A DNA stretch of 64,000 nucleotides from Candidatus Contendibacter sp. GTDB taxonomy: Bacteria > Pseudomonadota > Gammaproteobacteria > Competibacterales > Competibacteraceae. Location: NCBI GenBank assembly GCA_029624765.1, contig JARSSO010000027.1, forward strand, positions 34,921 to 98,920. The letters run 5' to 3'. The notes under the pieces are model-generated. The model was not told the origin of the DNA. It worked only from the letters and a program-made list of their open reading frames with translations, and did no database searches. Within the stretch, counting starts at the first letter, position 1; the number at the start of each line of letters is the position of its first letter. Shown in pieces: positions 17,423 through 30,547 of the stretch. Both the position numbers and the translations under genes were made by a program.

Positions 17423-18223
17423 ATGGCCGCCATCATCGCGATTACCAATCAGAAGGGGGGAGTGGGCAAGACCACCACCGCCGTCAACCTGGCCGCCTGC
17501 CTAGCGGCGCTGCGGCAGAACGTGCTGCTGATCGATCTCGACCCGCAGGGTAACGCCACCATGGGCTGCGGCGTGGACAAGCACACCGTGCCGGCCACCA
17601 GTTACGATGTCCTGCTGGGCGAAGCCACCTTGACCAAGGCCCTGCAATGGGTCGAAAAAGCCCAGATGCAATTACTGCCGGCCAACGGCGACCTGACCGC
17701 CGCCGAGGTCAACCTGCTGGAAAAGGACAACGCGCCCGGCCGTCTGCGCGACGCCCTCGCCCCGGTGGTCTGGAACTTCGACGTGATCCTGATCGACTGC
17801 CCGCCGGCGCTCAACATGTTGACGGTCAACGCCCTGACCGCCGCTCAGTCGGTGATCATCCCCGTCCAGTGCGAGTATTACGCGCTGGAAGGGCTGTCGG
17901 CGCTGCTCGACACCATCGAGAAAGTGCGCAAATCCACCAATCCCGGCCTGCGCGTCGAGGGTTTGGTGCGGACCATGTTCGATCCCCGCAACCGCCTGGC
18001 CAACGACGTCTCCGCCCAGATCGTCGAGCATTTCGGGGCGACGGTGTTCGAAACGCTGATTCCCCGCAACGTGCGGTTGGCCGAGGCTCCCAGCTACGGT
18101 CTGCCGATCATCCATTACGACGACAGCTCGCGCGGCGCCCAAAGCTACCGGGAACTTGCCAAGGAAGTACGAAAAAGATTGCGGCGGCCCGCCGCCAGGG
18201 TGGGCGAAGGAGCGGGCGCATGA
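17423..18223 (+). CDS. parA: chromosome partitioning ATPase ParA (Soj)
   Basis: 266 residues. A deviant Walker A ATPase that moves origin regions with ParB. The N-terminus IIAITNQKGGVGKTTTAVNL carries the deviant Walker A with the signature first Lys; LLIDLDPQGNATMG and ILIDCPPALNMLTVNAL are the A' and Walker B segments. Length and motifs fit the small chromosomal type without an N-terminal DNA-binding domain. Its stop overlaps the parB start (ATGA), so the two are translationally coupled. Confidence 0.96.
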   Translation: MAAIIAITNQKGGVGKTTTAVNLAACLAALRQNVLLIDLDPQGNATMGCGVDKHTVPATSYDVLLGEATLTKALQWVEKAQMQLLPANGDLTAAEVNLLEKDNAPGRLRDALAPVVWNFDVILIDCPPALNMLTVNALTAAQSVIIPVQCEYYALEGLSALLDTIEKVRKSTNPGLRVEGLVRTMFDPRNRLANDVSAQIVEHFGATVFETLIPRNVRLAEAPSYGLPIIHYDDSSRGAQSYRELAKEVRKRLRRPAARVGEGAGA

Positions 18224-19095
18224 TCAAGAAAAAGGGCGGCCTCGGGCGTGGCCTGGACGCGCTGCTGGGCGTGGCGACGCGCGGCGAGGCCCCGCCGGAC
18301 CCGGCGGCGGTCGAGACGTTCCGGTCGTTGCCGGTCGATTACATCCAGCCCGGTCGCTATCAACCGCGCCAGGACTTGCGCGAAGACAGCTTGCGGGAGC
18401 TGGCCGAATCGATCCGTGCCCAGGGCGTGGTGCAGCCGGTGGTGGTGCGGCCGCTGGGAGAAGGACGCTACGAACTGATCGCCGGGGAACGGCGCTGGCG
18501 GGCGGCGCAACTGGCCGACCTGCGCGAGGTGCCCGCCGTGATCCGCGAGGTGCCCGATCAGGCGGCCATTGCCATGGCGCTGATCGAGAACATTCAGCGC
18601 GAGGACTTGAATCCCCTGGAAGAAGCCACCGCCCTGCAACGACTGATCGTCGAATTCAGCCTGACTCACCAGCAAGCCGCCGATGCGGTGGGCCGGTCAC
18701 GCGCGGCGGTGAGCAATCTGCTGCGGCTGCTGGAACTGGTCGAGGACGCGCAGCGGCTGGTGCGGGAACGCAAGCTGGACATGGGTCACGCCCGCGCCCT
18801 GCTGCCCCTGCCGCCGCCCTTGCAGCGGGAAGCCGCCCGCCAAGTGCTGCTGCGGGGGCTATCGGTCCGGGAAACCGAGGAGCTGGCCCGTCGCCTTCAA
18901 CAAAGCGCCGGCGCGCCGGCGCCGGCGCCGGCGGCCAAGCCGCTCGATCCCAATATTCGGCTGTTACAGGATGATCTGTCGGAACGGTTGGGCGCGCGGG
19001 TGCGCGTGCGGCACGTGGCCTCCGGCAAGGGTTGCGTGGTCATCCACTACAACAGCCTGGACGAGCTGGACGGCATACTCTCCCGGGTCAAGTGA
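18220..19095 (+). CDS. parB: chromosome partitioning protein ParB (Spo0J)
   Basis: 291 residues. Binds parS and forms a CTP-dependent sliding clamp. Order of parts: KKKGGLGRGLDALLG ParA-stimulating N-terminus; the ParB/Srx box with LIAGERRWRAAQLA; AIAMALIENIQREDLNPLEE; a helix-turn-helix with HQQAADAVGRSRAAVSNLLR; an Ala/Pro linker near residue 230; and a dimerisation end. No perfect parS palindrome was seen in the window. Start codon overlaps parA by four bases. Confidence 0.96.
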   Translation: MIKKKGGLGRGLDALLGVATRGEAPPDPAAVETFRSLPVDYIQPGRYQPRQDLREDSLRELAESIRAQGVVQPVVVRPLGEGRYELIAGERRWRAAQLADLREVPAVIREVPDQAAIAMALIENIQREDLNPLEEATALQRLIVEFSLTHQQAADAVGRSRAAVSNLLRLLELVEDAQRLVRERKLDMGHARALLPLPPPLQREAARQVLLRGLSVRETEELARRLQQSAGAPAPAPAAKPLDPNIRLLQDDLSERLGARVRVRHVASGKGCVVIHYNSLDELDGILSRVK

Positions 19096-19109
19096 CGCGG
19101 TAATTTTCG

Positions 19110-19139
19110 TTGACCCCACCGCGGCAAATTCCCTATAAT
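19110..19139 (+). promoter_or_regulatory. sigma-70-type promoter of the atp operon
   Basis: TTGACC (19110-19115) and a perfect TATAAT (19134-19139) are 18 bp apart, right after parB and ahead of atpI. Transcription would begin near 19146, leaving a leader of about 120 bases that contains TATAAA-rich repeats but no obvious structure. Confidence 0.75.
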
Positions 19140-19265
19140 TCGTGGCGCTCTACGCAGCCATGGAAAGCCAGGATGGCGGGTTTCGGGGAGAAATAAAACC
19201 AAAACAGACCATAAATAGACCTATAAACAGGCCCAGCGCGGTGCGGCGCCTAGAGAATTAGAAAA

Positions 19266-20834
<1,569 letters not shown>

Positions 20835-20886
20835 TCTTCGGGGTTTCTCCACACCGCAACCCCGTGCATCCTGAGGAGGTAACCGC

Positions 20887-21357
20887 GTGAACTTCAATGC
20901 CACTCTGATAGGGCAGATGATCACGTTTGGCCTGCTGGTGCTCTTTACCATGAAGTATGTGTGGCCACCGATCATGCAGGCCATGCAGGATCGCCAGAAG
21001 CGCATCGCCGATGGCTTGGCGTCCGCGGAGCGCGGCGTGCGCGAGCAGGAACTGGCCAAGGCCAAGGCGGCGCAACTGTTGAAGGAAGCCAAACAGCAGG
21101 CCGCCGACATCGTTGCCCAGGCTCACAAGCGCGCCAACGAGATCATCGAGCAATCGAAACAGGAAGCCCGGACCGAGGGCGACCGCCAACTCCTCGCCGC
21201 CAAGGCCGAGATCGAGCAGGAAGTCAATCGCGCCCGCGAGCAACTTCGCAACCAAGTCGTCAGCCTTGCGGTTGCCGGCGCCAGCAAGGTTCTCAAGCGC
21301 GAGGTCGACGAAGCGGCCAACGCCGCCCTGCTGGATGACCTGGTCGCTCAGCTATAA
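20887..21357 (+). CDS. atpF: ATP synthase subunit b
   Basis: 156 residues. One N-terminal membrane helix ([20 protein letters not shown]), the [19 protein letters not shown] segment, then a long charged coiled coil that forms the peripheral stalk and binds delta. GAGGAGGT lies upstream of the start. Length equals the standard proteobacterial b subunit, and there is no second b-type gene, so the stalk should be a homodimer. Confidence 0.95.
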   Translation: MNFNATLIGQMITFGLLVLFTMKYVWPPIMQAMQDRQKRIADGLASAERGVREQELAKAKAAQLLKEAKQQAADIVAQAHKRANEIIEQSKQEARTEGDRQLLAAKAEIEQEVNRAREQLRNQVVSLAVAGASKVLKREVDEAANAALLDDLVAQL

Positions 21358-21374
21358 CCACATGGACCACGCCA

Positions 21375-21953
21375 ATGGCTGAAACGACCACCGTCGTCCG
21401 ACCCACCTCCGCCGCCCGGCCCTACGCGCGCGCCGCGTTTGAGGACGCGCAGGCTACCCAGGCGTTGCCGCTCTGGTCCGAACTGTTGCAGGTGGCCGCC
21501 GCCATTGCCGGCGATCCGGCCATGCAACGGCTGCTGGGTCCCTGGAATCCGCAATTGCGCGGCGAGCAAAAAGCCGATTTGGTGGCCGGATTGTGCCGCG
21601 ACGTTCGCGGCGCCGCCGAGGCGATACCGGAGACGTTCGTCACCTTCCTCAAGATGTTGGCGGAGTTTCATCGCCTGCACCTGCTTCCCAGCATCGCCGT
21701 TCTGTTCGAACGGTTTCGCGCGGAAGCCGAAAGCGTTCTCCACGCCGAACTGATTTCCGCCGCCGCCGTGACCGATGCCCAGCGCAAGCGCGTGACCAAG
21801 GCGCTTAGGATAAGGTTCAAGCGCAGCGTCATGTTGAACTGCAAGACGGACCCGTCATTGATCGCGGGCGCGGTGATCCGGATCGGTGATCGGGTGATCG
21901 ACGGTTCGGCGCGCGGCCGGCTGGACAAACTCGCCACGGCCTTGAGCCAGTAA
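21375..21953 (+). CDS. atpH: ATP synthase F1 subunit delta
   Basis: 192 residues, about 15 more than the E. coli protein. It links the top of F1 to the b dimer. The N-terminus contains the family pattern ARPYARAAFEDA after an extra leader METTTVVRPTS-like stretch; the C-terminal domain has the expected RIGDRVIDGSARGRLDKLA. No in-frame start nearer the conserved ARPYA segment is better, so the extension seems real. It lies between atpF and atpA, as expected. Confidence 0.94.
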   Translation: MAETTTVVRPTSAARPYARAAFEDAQATQALPLWSELLQVAAAIAGDPAMQRLLGPWNPQLRGEQKADLVAGLCRDVRGAAEAIPETFVTFLKMLAEFHRLHLLPSIAVLFERFRAEAESVLHAELISAAAVTDAQRKRVTKALRIRFKRSVMLNCKTDPSLIAGAVIRIGDRVIDGSARGRLDKLATALSQ

Positions 21954-21968
21954 GGGGAATACCGCTTT

Positions 21969-23525
<1,557 letters not shown>

Positions 23526-23537
23526 GCGGGTGTCACC

Positions 23538-24401
23538 ATGGCCGGCGCCAAAGAGATACGCACCAAAATCAAGAGTATCAAAAGTACTCAGAAGATTACC
23601 AAGGCCATGGAAATGGTGGCGGCGAGCAAGATGCGCAAGGCGCAAGATCGCATGCGCGCGGCCCGGCCCTATGCGAACAAGATTCGCAACGTCATCTCGC
23701 ACCTGGCCCATGCGCATACCGAGTATCGCAGTCCGGGACTGGTGGAGCGCGAGGTCAAGCGCGTCGGGCTGATCGTGGTGTCGACCGACCGTGGTTTGTG
23801 CGGAGGGTTGAACACCAACCTGTTCAAGGCGACGATCACCGCCATGCAGCAATGGCGCAACCGGAATGTTGAGATCGATGTATGCACGATCGGCACCAAG
23901 GCGTTCCAGTTCTTCCGCCGACTGAAGGGCAATATCGTCGCCCATGTCGCCCACCTGGGCGACACGCCCCGATTCGAGGACGTGCTCGGACCCGTGAAGG
24001 TGATGGCCGACGCCTTCGCGGAGGGGCGTGTCGACGCGGTCTATCTGGTGTACAACGAGTTCGTCAACACCATGAGCCAGAAACCCAAGATTGAGCAGTT
24101 GGTGCCGGTGACCACCGAGGTGAAGGAAGCCGCGCCCAGCCATCGTTGGGATTACATCTACGAACCGGATCCCAAGGAGTTGATCGAACTGCTGCTCCGA
24201 CGTTATGGCGAATCCGTGGTCTATCAAGCCCTGGTGGAAAACGTCGCCTGCGAAATGGCCTCTCGCATGGTCGCCATGAAGAGCGCGTCCGACAATGCCG
24301 GCGCTCTCATCGATGAGTTGCAACTGATCTACAACAAGGCCCGGCAGGCGTCGATCACCCAGGAACTGGCCGAGATCGTGGGTGGCGCCGCGGCGGTATA
24401 A
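23538..24401 (+). CDS. atpG: ATP synthase F1 subunit gamma
   Basis: 287 residues. Central rotary shaft of F1. The N-terminal coiled coil begins [20 protein letters not shown] and includes [17 protein letters not shown]; the middle has [15 protein letters not shown]; the C-terminal helix has [19 protein letters not shown]. All are hallmark gamma segments. Starts 12 bp after atpA. Confidence 0.97.
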   Translation: MAGAKEIRTKIKSIKSTQKITKAMEMVAASKMRKAQDRMRAARPYANKIRNVISHLAHAHTEYRSPGLVEREVKRVGLIVVSTDRGLCGGLNTNLFKATITAMQQWRNRNVEIDVCTIGTKAFQFFRRLKGNIVAHVAHLGDTPRFEDVLGPVKVMADAFAEGRVDAVYLVYNEFVNTMSQKPKIEQLVPVTTEVKEAAPSHRWDYIYEPDPKELIELLLRRYGESVVYQALVENVACEMASRMVAMKSASDNAGALIDELQLIYNKARQASITQELAEIVGGAAAV

Positions 24402-24447
24402 GGTCACGGCGCGCGTCCGTTTTCGCTCTGGCGCGGGCGCGTGGTGA

Positions 24448-25848
<1,401 letters not shown>

Positions 25849-25920
25849 TGGGTTGGCGGCTCAAGGCGGCGCATCGCCGTCGAAGCCGCGATCCGTTCGC
25901 AACCGACAAGGGGACGCACC

Positions 25921-26349
25921 ATGGCCATGACACTGCACGTCGACATCGTCAGCGCGGAGAAGGAGTTGTTCTCCGGAGCCGCCGAGATGGTGACCGCGCC
26001 GGGTGAATTGGGTGAGTTAGGTATTTTGCCGCGCCATAGCCAGTTGTTGACGCGGTTGAGACCCGGTCAGGTTCGGGTTCGGCTGCTGGGCGGCGAGGAG
26101 CAGTTATTCTACGTGTCAGGGGGGTTGCTGGAAGTCCAGCCGCATGTGGTTACCATCCTGTCCGACACTGCGGAACGCGCCAAGGATTTGGACGAAGCCG
26201 CGGCGCAGTCCGCCAAGCAACGCGCCGAACAAGTGATCGCCGACCATCGCAGCGAGTTTGAATATGCCCGGGCCAAGGCCGAACTGGCCGAGGCAATCGC
26301 GCAGTTGCAAACGATCGAAAGATTGCGCAAGCTACGCAAATCGAGTTAA
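25921..26349 (+). CDS. atpC: ATP synthase F1 subunit epsilon
   Basis: 142 residues. N-terminal beta-sandwich with [18 protein letters not shown] and [20 protein letters not shown], then a two-helix C-terminal regulatory domain that can inhibit ATP hydrolysis. Last gene of the operon; an intrinsic terminator follows 35 bp after the stop. Confidence 0.96.
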   Translation: MAMTLHVDIVSAEKELFSGAAEMVTAPGELGELGILPRHSQLLTRLRPGQVRVRLLGGEEQLFYVSGGLLEVQPHVVTILSDTAERAKDLDEAAAQSAKQRAEQVIADHRSEFEYARAKAELAEAIAQLQTIERLRKLRKSS

Positions 26350-26384
26350 TCCAGGCTAACAATAATAATCATCTCGACCCCGCT

Positions 26385-26413
26385 AGGCCGTGACCCCGTG
26401 TCACGGCCTTTTT
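26385..26413 (+). terminator. intrinsic terminator of the atp operon
   Basis: AGGCCGTGA and TCACGGCCT form a perfect 9-bp stem with a 7-base loop, followed directly by a run of T (26409-26413). It is well placed after atpC and before glmU. Confidence 0.9.
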
Positions 26414-26496
26414 GTTTACGCTGGATAGGAAAAAAGCATAGCGCGATTGCCCTGTTTCGAATCCGCCGTCCGGAGCCTGGATTGGGGAAGGTTCGG

Positions 26497-26502
26497 TATA
26501 AT
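26497..26502 (+). promoter_or_regulatory. -10 element ahead of glmU
   Basis: A perfect TATAAT lies 32 bp before the glmU start and downstream of the atp terminator. The hexamer expected 17 bp upstream is poor (AGCCTG), so the promoter would need an activator or is only partly seen. Confidence 0.45.
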
Positions 26503-26533
26503 GTGAGAGTTTTTTCAGAGAGGCGTACCCGTC

Positions 26534-27910
26534 ATGCAACAGCTTTCGGTCGTGATCCTTGCGGCTGGCAAAGGTAAAAGGATGGCTTCGGATTTGCCCA
26601 AGGTATTGCATCCATTGGGCGGCAAACCGTTACTGGCTCACGTCCTGGCGACGGCCGGCGATCTTGAGGCCACGGCGCGGCTGGTGGTGCATGGTCATGG
26701 CGGCGAGCGGGTCAAAACCATCTTCATACACGAGCGAGGCGTGCAATGGGTGGAACAAGTCGAACAATTGGGGACGGGTCACGCGGTGGCGCAGGCCCTG
26801 CCGCTGCTCGACGATGCTGGCGTGACGCTGGTGCTGTATGGCGACGTGCCGCTGATTCGCGCCGAAACCCTGCGGCCGCTGGTGGCTGCCGCTCAACAGG
26901 GCAAACTGGCGCTGCTGACGGTCGAACTGGCCGATCCCGGCGGCTATGGCCGCATCGTGCGCGACCAACAGGGTCGGATATGCCGCATTGTCGAGGAGAA
27001 GGACGCCACCGCCGAGGAGCGGCGCCTGCGCGAGGTCAACACCGGAATCCTGGCGGCCGCGACCCCGAAACTGCGTGGTTGGGTCGCCCAACTCGACAAC
27101 GACAATGCCCAAAGTGAATATTACCTGACCGATGTGGTGACGCTGGCGGTGCGCGACGGCGTGGCGGTCGAGGCATTCGCGGTGGCCGAGCCGGAGCAAG
27201 TACTCGGGGTCAACGACCGTGGGCAACTAGCGCAACTGGAGCGGTTCCACCAGCGGCGCCAGGCCGAACGACTGATGCGTGAGGGCGCGACCCTGTTGGA
27301 CCCGGCTCGGGTGGATCTGCGCGGTACGGTGACCACTGGCAAGGACGTGGTCATCGATGTCAACGTGGTGTTCGAAGGCACGGTGCGGTTGGGCGACCGG
27401 GTGCGGATCGGATCGTGCTGCGTGCTGCGCGACGCCATCATCGGTGACGATGTCGAGATTCTGTCGCACTGCCGAATCGAAGGCGCGGAGGTAGGAGCCG
27501 GATCGCAGATTGGCCCCTTCGCCCGCTTGCGGCCGGACACCCAACTGGCGGCCGGCGTGCACATCGGCAATTTCGTCGAGACCAAGAAGACCCGGATCGG
27601 GCTGGGTTCCAAGGTCAATCACCTGACTTACCTCGGCGATGCCGAGATCGGCGCGGAGGTCAACGTCGGGGCCGGCACCATCACCTGCAATTACGACGGC
27701 GCCAAGAAGCACCAGACGGTGATCGGCGACCGCGCCTTCATCGGTTCCAACAGTTCGCTGGTGGCGCCGGTGCGGATCGGCAAGGGCGCCACGGTGGGCG
27801 CGGGGTCTTCGGTCAGCCGCGATGTACCGGATGGCGGTCTGTGCTTGACCCGTGCGCCACGCAGGGACATCGCCAACTGGCGGCGGCCGGTTAAGCCGAA
27901 AAAGGGCTGA
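26534..27910 (+). CDS. glmU: bifunctional N-acetylglucosamine-1-phosphate uridyltransferase / glucosamine-1-phosphate acetyltransferase
   Basis: 458 residues. Makes UDP-GlcNAc for peptidoglycan and lipopolysaccharide. The N-terminal pyrophosphorylase domain begins [20 protein letters not shown] and has [12 protein letters not shown] and LYGDVPLI. The C-terminal acetyltransferase is a left-handed beta helix of hexapeptide repeats (about 250-440) including [19 protein letters not shown] and [14 protein letters not shown]. Linkage to atpC is common in gammaproteobacteria. GAGAGG is 10 bases from the ATG. Confidence 0.97.
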   Translation: MQQLSVVILAAGKGKRMASDLPKVLHPLGGKPLLAHVLATAGDLEATARLVVHGHGGERVKTIFIHERGVQWVEQVEQLGTGHAVAQALPLLDDAGVTLVLYGDVPLIRAETLRPLVAAAQQGKLALLTVELADPGGYGRIVRDQQGRICRIVEEKDATAEERRLREVNTGILAAATPKLRGWVAQLDNDNAQSEYYLTDVVTLAVRDGVAVEAFAVAEPEQVLGVNDRGQLAQLERFHQRRQAERLMREGATLLDPARVDLRGTVTTGKDVVIDVNVVFEGTVRLGDRVRIGSCCVLRDAIIGDDVEILSHCRIEGAEVGAGSQIGPFARLRPDTQLAAGVHIGNFVETKKTRIGLGSKVNHLTYLGDAEIGAEVNVGAGTITCNYDGAKKHQTVIGDRAFIGSNSSLVAPVRIGKGATVGAGSSVSRDVPDGGLCLTRAPRRDIANWRRPVKPKKG

Positions 27911-27950
27911 CCCACTTTTCTTTTGTTCACCACCCTCCAGGCAAGCTGAT

Positions 27951-29363
27951 ATGGTCAAAACCCGTTTCGCTCCCAGCCCCACGGGCTATCTGCACATCGG
28001 TGGCGCCCGCACGGCGCTGTTTTCCTGGTTGTATGCCCGTCATCATGGCGGTTCCTTCGTGCTGCGCATCGAAGACACGGATCTGGAGCGTTCCACCCCG
28101 GAAGCGGTGAACGCCATCTTGGAGGGCATGAACTGGCTGGGGCTGGATTACGACGAGGGGCCGTTTTACCAGACCCGGCGATTCGACCGTTACTACGAAG
28201 TGCTGCGCCAGTTGTTGCGGGAAGGCAGCGCCTACTATTGCTACTGCACCCGCGAGGAACTGGAGGCGCTGCGCGCCGAGCAGATGACCCGCAAGGAAAA
28301 ACCGCGCTATGACGGCCGTTACCGCGACTATCAGGGACCACCGCGCGAAGGGGTCGAGCCGGTGGTGCGATTCAAGAATCCACTCAACGGCCAGGTCGTC
28401 GTTGAGGATTTGATTCGCGGCCATATCGTGTTTCAGAACGCCGAACTGGACGATCTCGTCATCGCCCGCGCCGACGGCAGCCCAACCTACAACTTCTGCG
28501 TGGTGGTGGACGACATGGACATGAACATCACCCATGTGATCCGGGGCGACGACCATATCAACAACACACCCCGGCAGATCAACATTCTCAAGGCACTCGG
28601 CGCGACAGTCCCCTGCTACGCCCACGTGCCGATGATTCTGGGGCCGGACGGACAGAAGCTGTCCAAGCGACACGGCGCCGCCAGCGTCATGGAATATCGC
28701 GATCAGGGTTATTTGCCGGAAGCGGTGCTGAATTTCCTGGTGCGGCTGGGCTGGTCGCACGGCGATCAGGAAATCTTCTCGCTGGACGAGATGGTAAGGC
28801 GCTTCGATCTCGACGGGTGCAACAAGGCGGCGTCGGCGATCAACCCTTCCAAGTTGATCTGGTTGAACAAACATTATCTGAAAACCCTGGAGCCGGTGCA
28901 TGTCGCCCGCCATTTGAGCTGGCACATCGGCCAGTTGGGCATCGACCCCAGCGAGGGACCCGCCCTGCCCGAGGTGGTCAAGGCTTTCGCCGAGCGTTCC
29001 GACACCCTGAAAGGAATGGCGGAAGCCGCAAGCTTTCTCTACCGCGAATTTGAAACCTATGACGCCAAGGCAGCCAGCAAGAATCTGACGGCCGCCGCCG
29101 AAGCTCCCCTGCAAGCGGTAAGTCGAGCGTTGTCCGCCTTGCCGGAGTGGCGGGCCGGGCCGATTCACGCGGCGGTGAACCAGGTCGCCGAGGAAACCGG
29201 GTTGGCGCTGGGCAAGGTGGCGCAGCCGCTGCGGGTCGCGGTGTGCGGCACAGCGGTATCGCCGCCCATCGACATCACGCTGGAACTGCTGGGCCGGCGC
29301 AGGACCCTGGCGCGGATCGAGCGGGCGTTGGGCTTCATCACCCAGCGTCCCGGCGGAGAATGA
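27951..29363 (+). CDS. gltX: glutamyl-tRNA synthetase
   Basis: 470 residues. Class I synthetase charging tRNA-Glu. [20 protein letters not shown] holds the HIGH motif as HIGG, and [20 protein letters not shown] has the KMSKS equivalent KLSKR. The C-terminal anticodon-binding domain extends to the end. Only the catalytic and anticodon domains of a discriminating-type enzyme are seen; whether it also charges tRNA-Gln cannot be told. Start at 27951 gives the conserved N-terminus. Confidence 0.96.
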   Translation: MVKTRFAPSPTGYLHIGGARTALFSWLYARHHGGSFVLRIEDTDLERSTPEAVNAILEGMNWLGLDYDEGPFYQTRRFDRYYEVLRQLLREGSAYYCYCTREELEALRAEQMTRKEKPRYDGRYRDYQGPPREGVEPVVRFKNPLNGQVVVEDLIRGHIVFQNAELDDLVIARADGSPTYNFCVVVDDMDMNITHVIRGDDHINNTPRQINILKALGATVPCYAHVPMILGPDGQKLSKRHGAASVMEYRDQGYLPEAVLNFLVRLGWSHGDQEIFSLDEMVRRFDLDGCNKAASAINPSKLIWLNKHYLKTLEPVHVARHLSWHIGQLGIDPSEGPALPEVVKAFAERSDTLKGMAEAASFLYREFETYDAKAASKNLTAAAEAPLQAVSRALSALPEWRAGPIHAAVNQVAEETGLALGKVAQPLRVAVCGTAVSPPIDITLELLGRRRTLARIERALGFITQRPGGE

Positions 29364-29428
29364 CTTGTGTCAGTCCCGCCGCTACAATCCCCTCCCCTCT
29401 CGCCCACCCACCCCGGATGATCCAAGCC

Positions 29429-30527
29429 ATGCAGGAACTCAATCCCTATTTCAACCGGATCAACGACCTGCGGGGACGCTGCGCGTCTCTGAGGGGGTAT
29501 CTTTAACTTCGAAACCAAGCGCGAGCGGCTGGACGAGGTCAACCGCGAATTGCAGGAACCAGATATCTGGAACAACCCTGAACGGGCGCAGGCGCTGGGC
29601 AAGGAACGCGCCCAGTTGGAAATCGTGGTCAACCGCTTGGAACATCTCGACCGGGGACTGAACGAGGTCGCCGAATTACTGGTTCTGGCCGGCGAGGAAG
29701 GTGACGAAGCGGCGGTCGTCGAAGTGGCGCGAGACCTGGAAACCCACGCCTGCGTGGTCGCCGATCTCGAATTTCAGCGGATGTTTTCCGGCGAACTGGA
29801 CGCCGGCAACGCCTTTCTCGACATTCAGGCCGGCTCCGGCGGCACCGAGGCGCAGGACTGGGCCGAAATGCTGCTGCGGATGTACTTGCGCTGGGGCGAG
29901 CGGCGCGGGTTCAAGACTGAGTTGCTGGAAGCCTCGCCGGGCGAGGTGGCCGGGATCAAAAGCGCCAGCGTGCGGTTCGAGGGCGACTATGCGTTTGGCT
30001 GGCTGCGGACCGAAACCGGCGTGCATCGCCTGGTGCGCAAGTCGCCGTTCGATTCCGGCAACCGCCGACATACCTCGTTCGCGGCGGTGTTTGTGGCGCC
30101 GGAAGTGGACGACAGCATTGAGGTGGACATCAACCCGGCGGATTTACGGGTGGACGTGTACCGCGCCTCCGGGGCGGGCGGCCAGCACGTCAACCGCACC
30201 GAGTCGGCGATTCGGATCACGCACCTGCCGACGGGCATCGTGGTGCAATGTCAGAACGACCGCTCTCAGCACAAGAACCGTTCGACCGCCATGAAGCAGC
30301 TCAAATCCAAGCTGTACGAACTGGAGTTGCAGAAGCGCAACGCCCAGGCTCAGGCGTTGGAAGACAGCAAGGCTGACATCGGCTGGGGCAGCCAGATTCG
30401 CTCCTACGTGCTGGATCAGTCGCGCATCAAGGACTTGCGCACTGGTGTCGAAACCAGCAACACGCAACCGGTTCTGGACGGCGATCTGGACGAATTCATC
30501 GAGGCCAGCTTGAAGAGCGGGTTGTAA
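29429..30527 (+). CDS. prfB: peptide chain release factor 2, expressed by +1 programmed frameshift
   Basis: Terminates translation at UGA and UAA. The zero frame from ATG 29429 encodes 25 codons ending LRGYL then stops at TAA 29504-29506; a +1 shift at CTT resumes as NFETKRERL and runs to 30527. Total 365 residues, equal to E. coli RF2. The codon-recognition motif SPF is in [16 protein letters not shown] and the catalytic GGQ in [17 protein letters not shown]. An alternative start at 29417 would add four residues. The only oddity is the stop codon in the shift site: TAA, not TGA. Confidence 0.95.
29492..29507 (+). promoter_or_regulatory. prfB programmed +1 frameshift site with TAA stop
   Basis: AGG GGG TAT CTT TAA C: an SD-like AGGGGG three bases before the slippery CTT, then the in-frame stop and a C. 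Spacing equals the E. coli site. The standard stop in this site is TGA, which only RF2 reads; TAA is read by RF1 too, so the feedback loop should be less RF2-specific. Confidence 0.9.
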
Positions 30528-30547
30528 ACGGTGCTTGCGGGCGCGGC

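Noticed and set aside
18905..18945. GC-rich repeat GGCGCC in parB
   Set aside because: Encodes the Ala/Pro linker of ParB; low-complexity coding, not a parS or mobile repeat.
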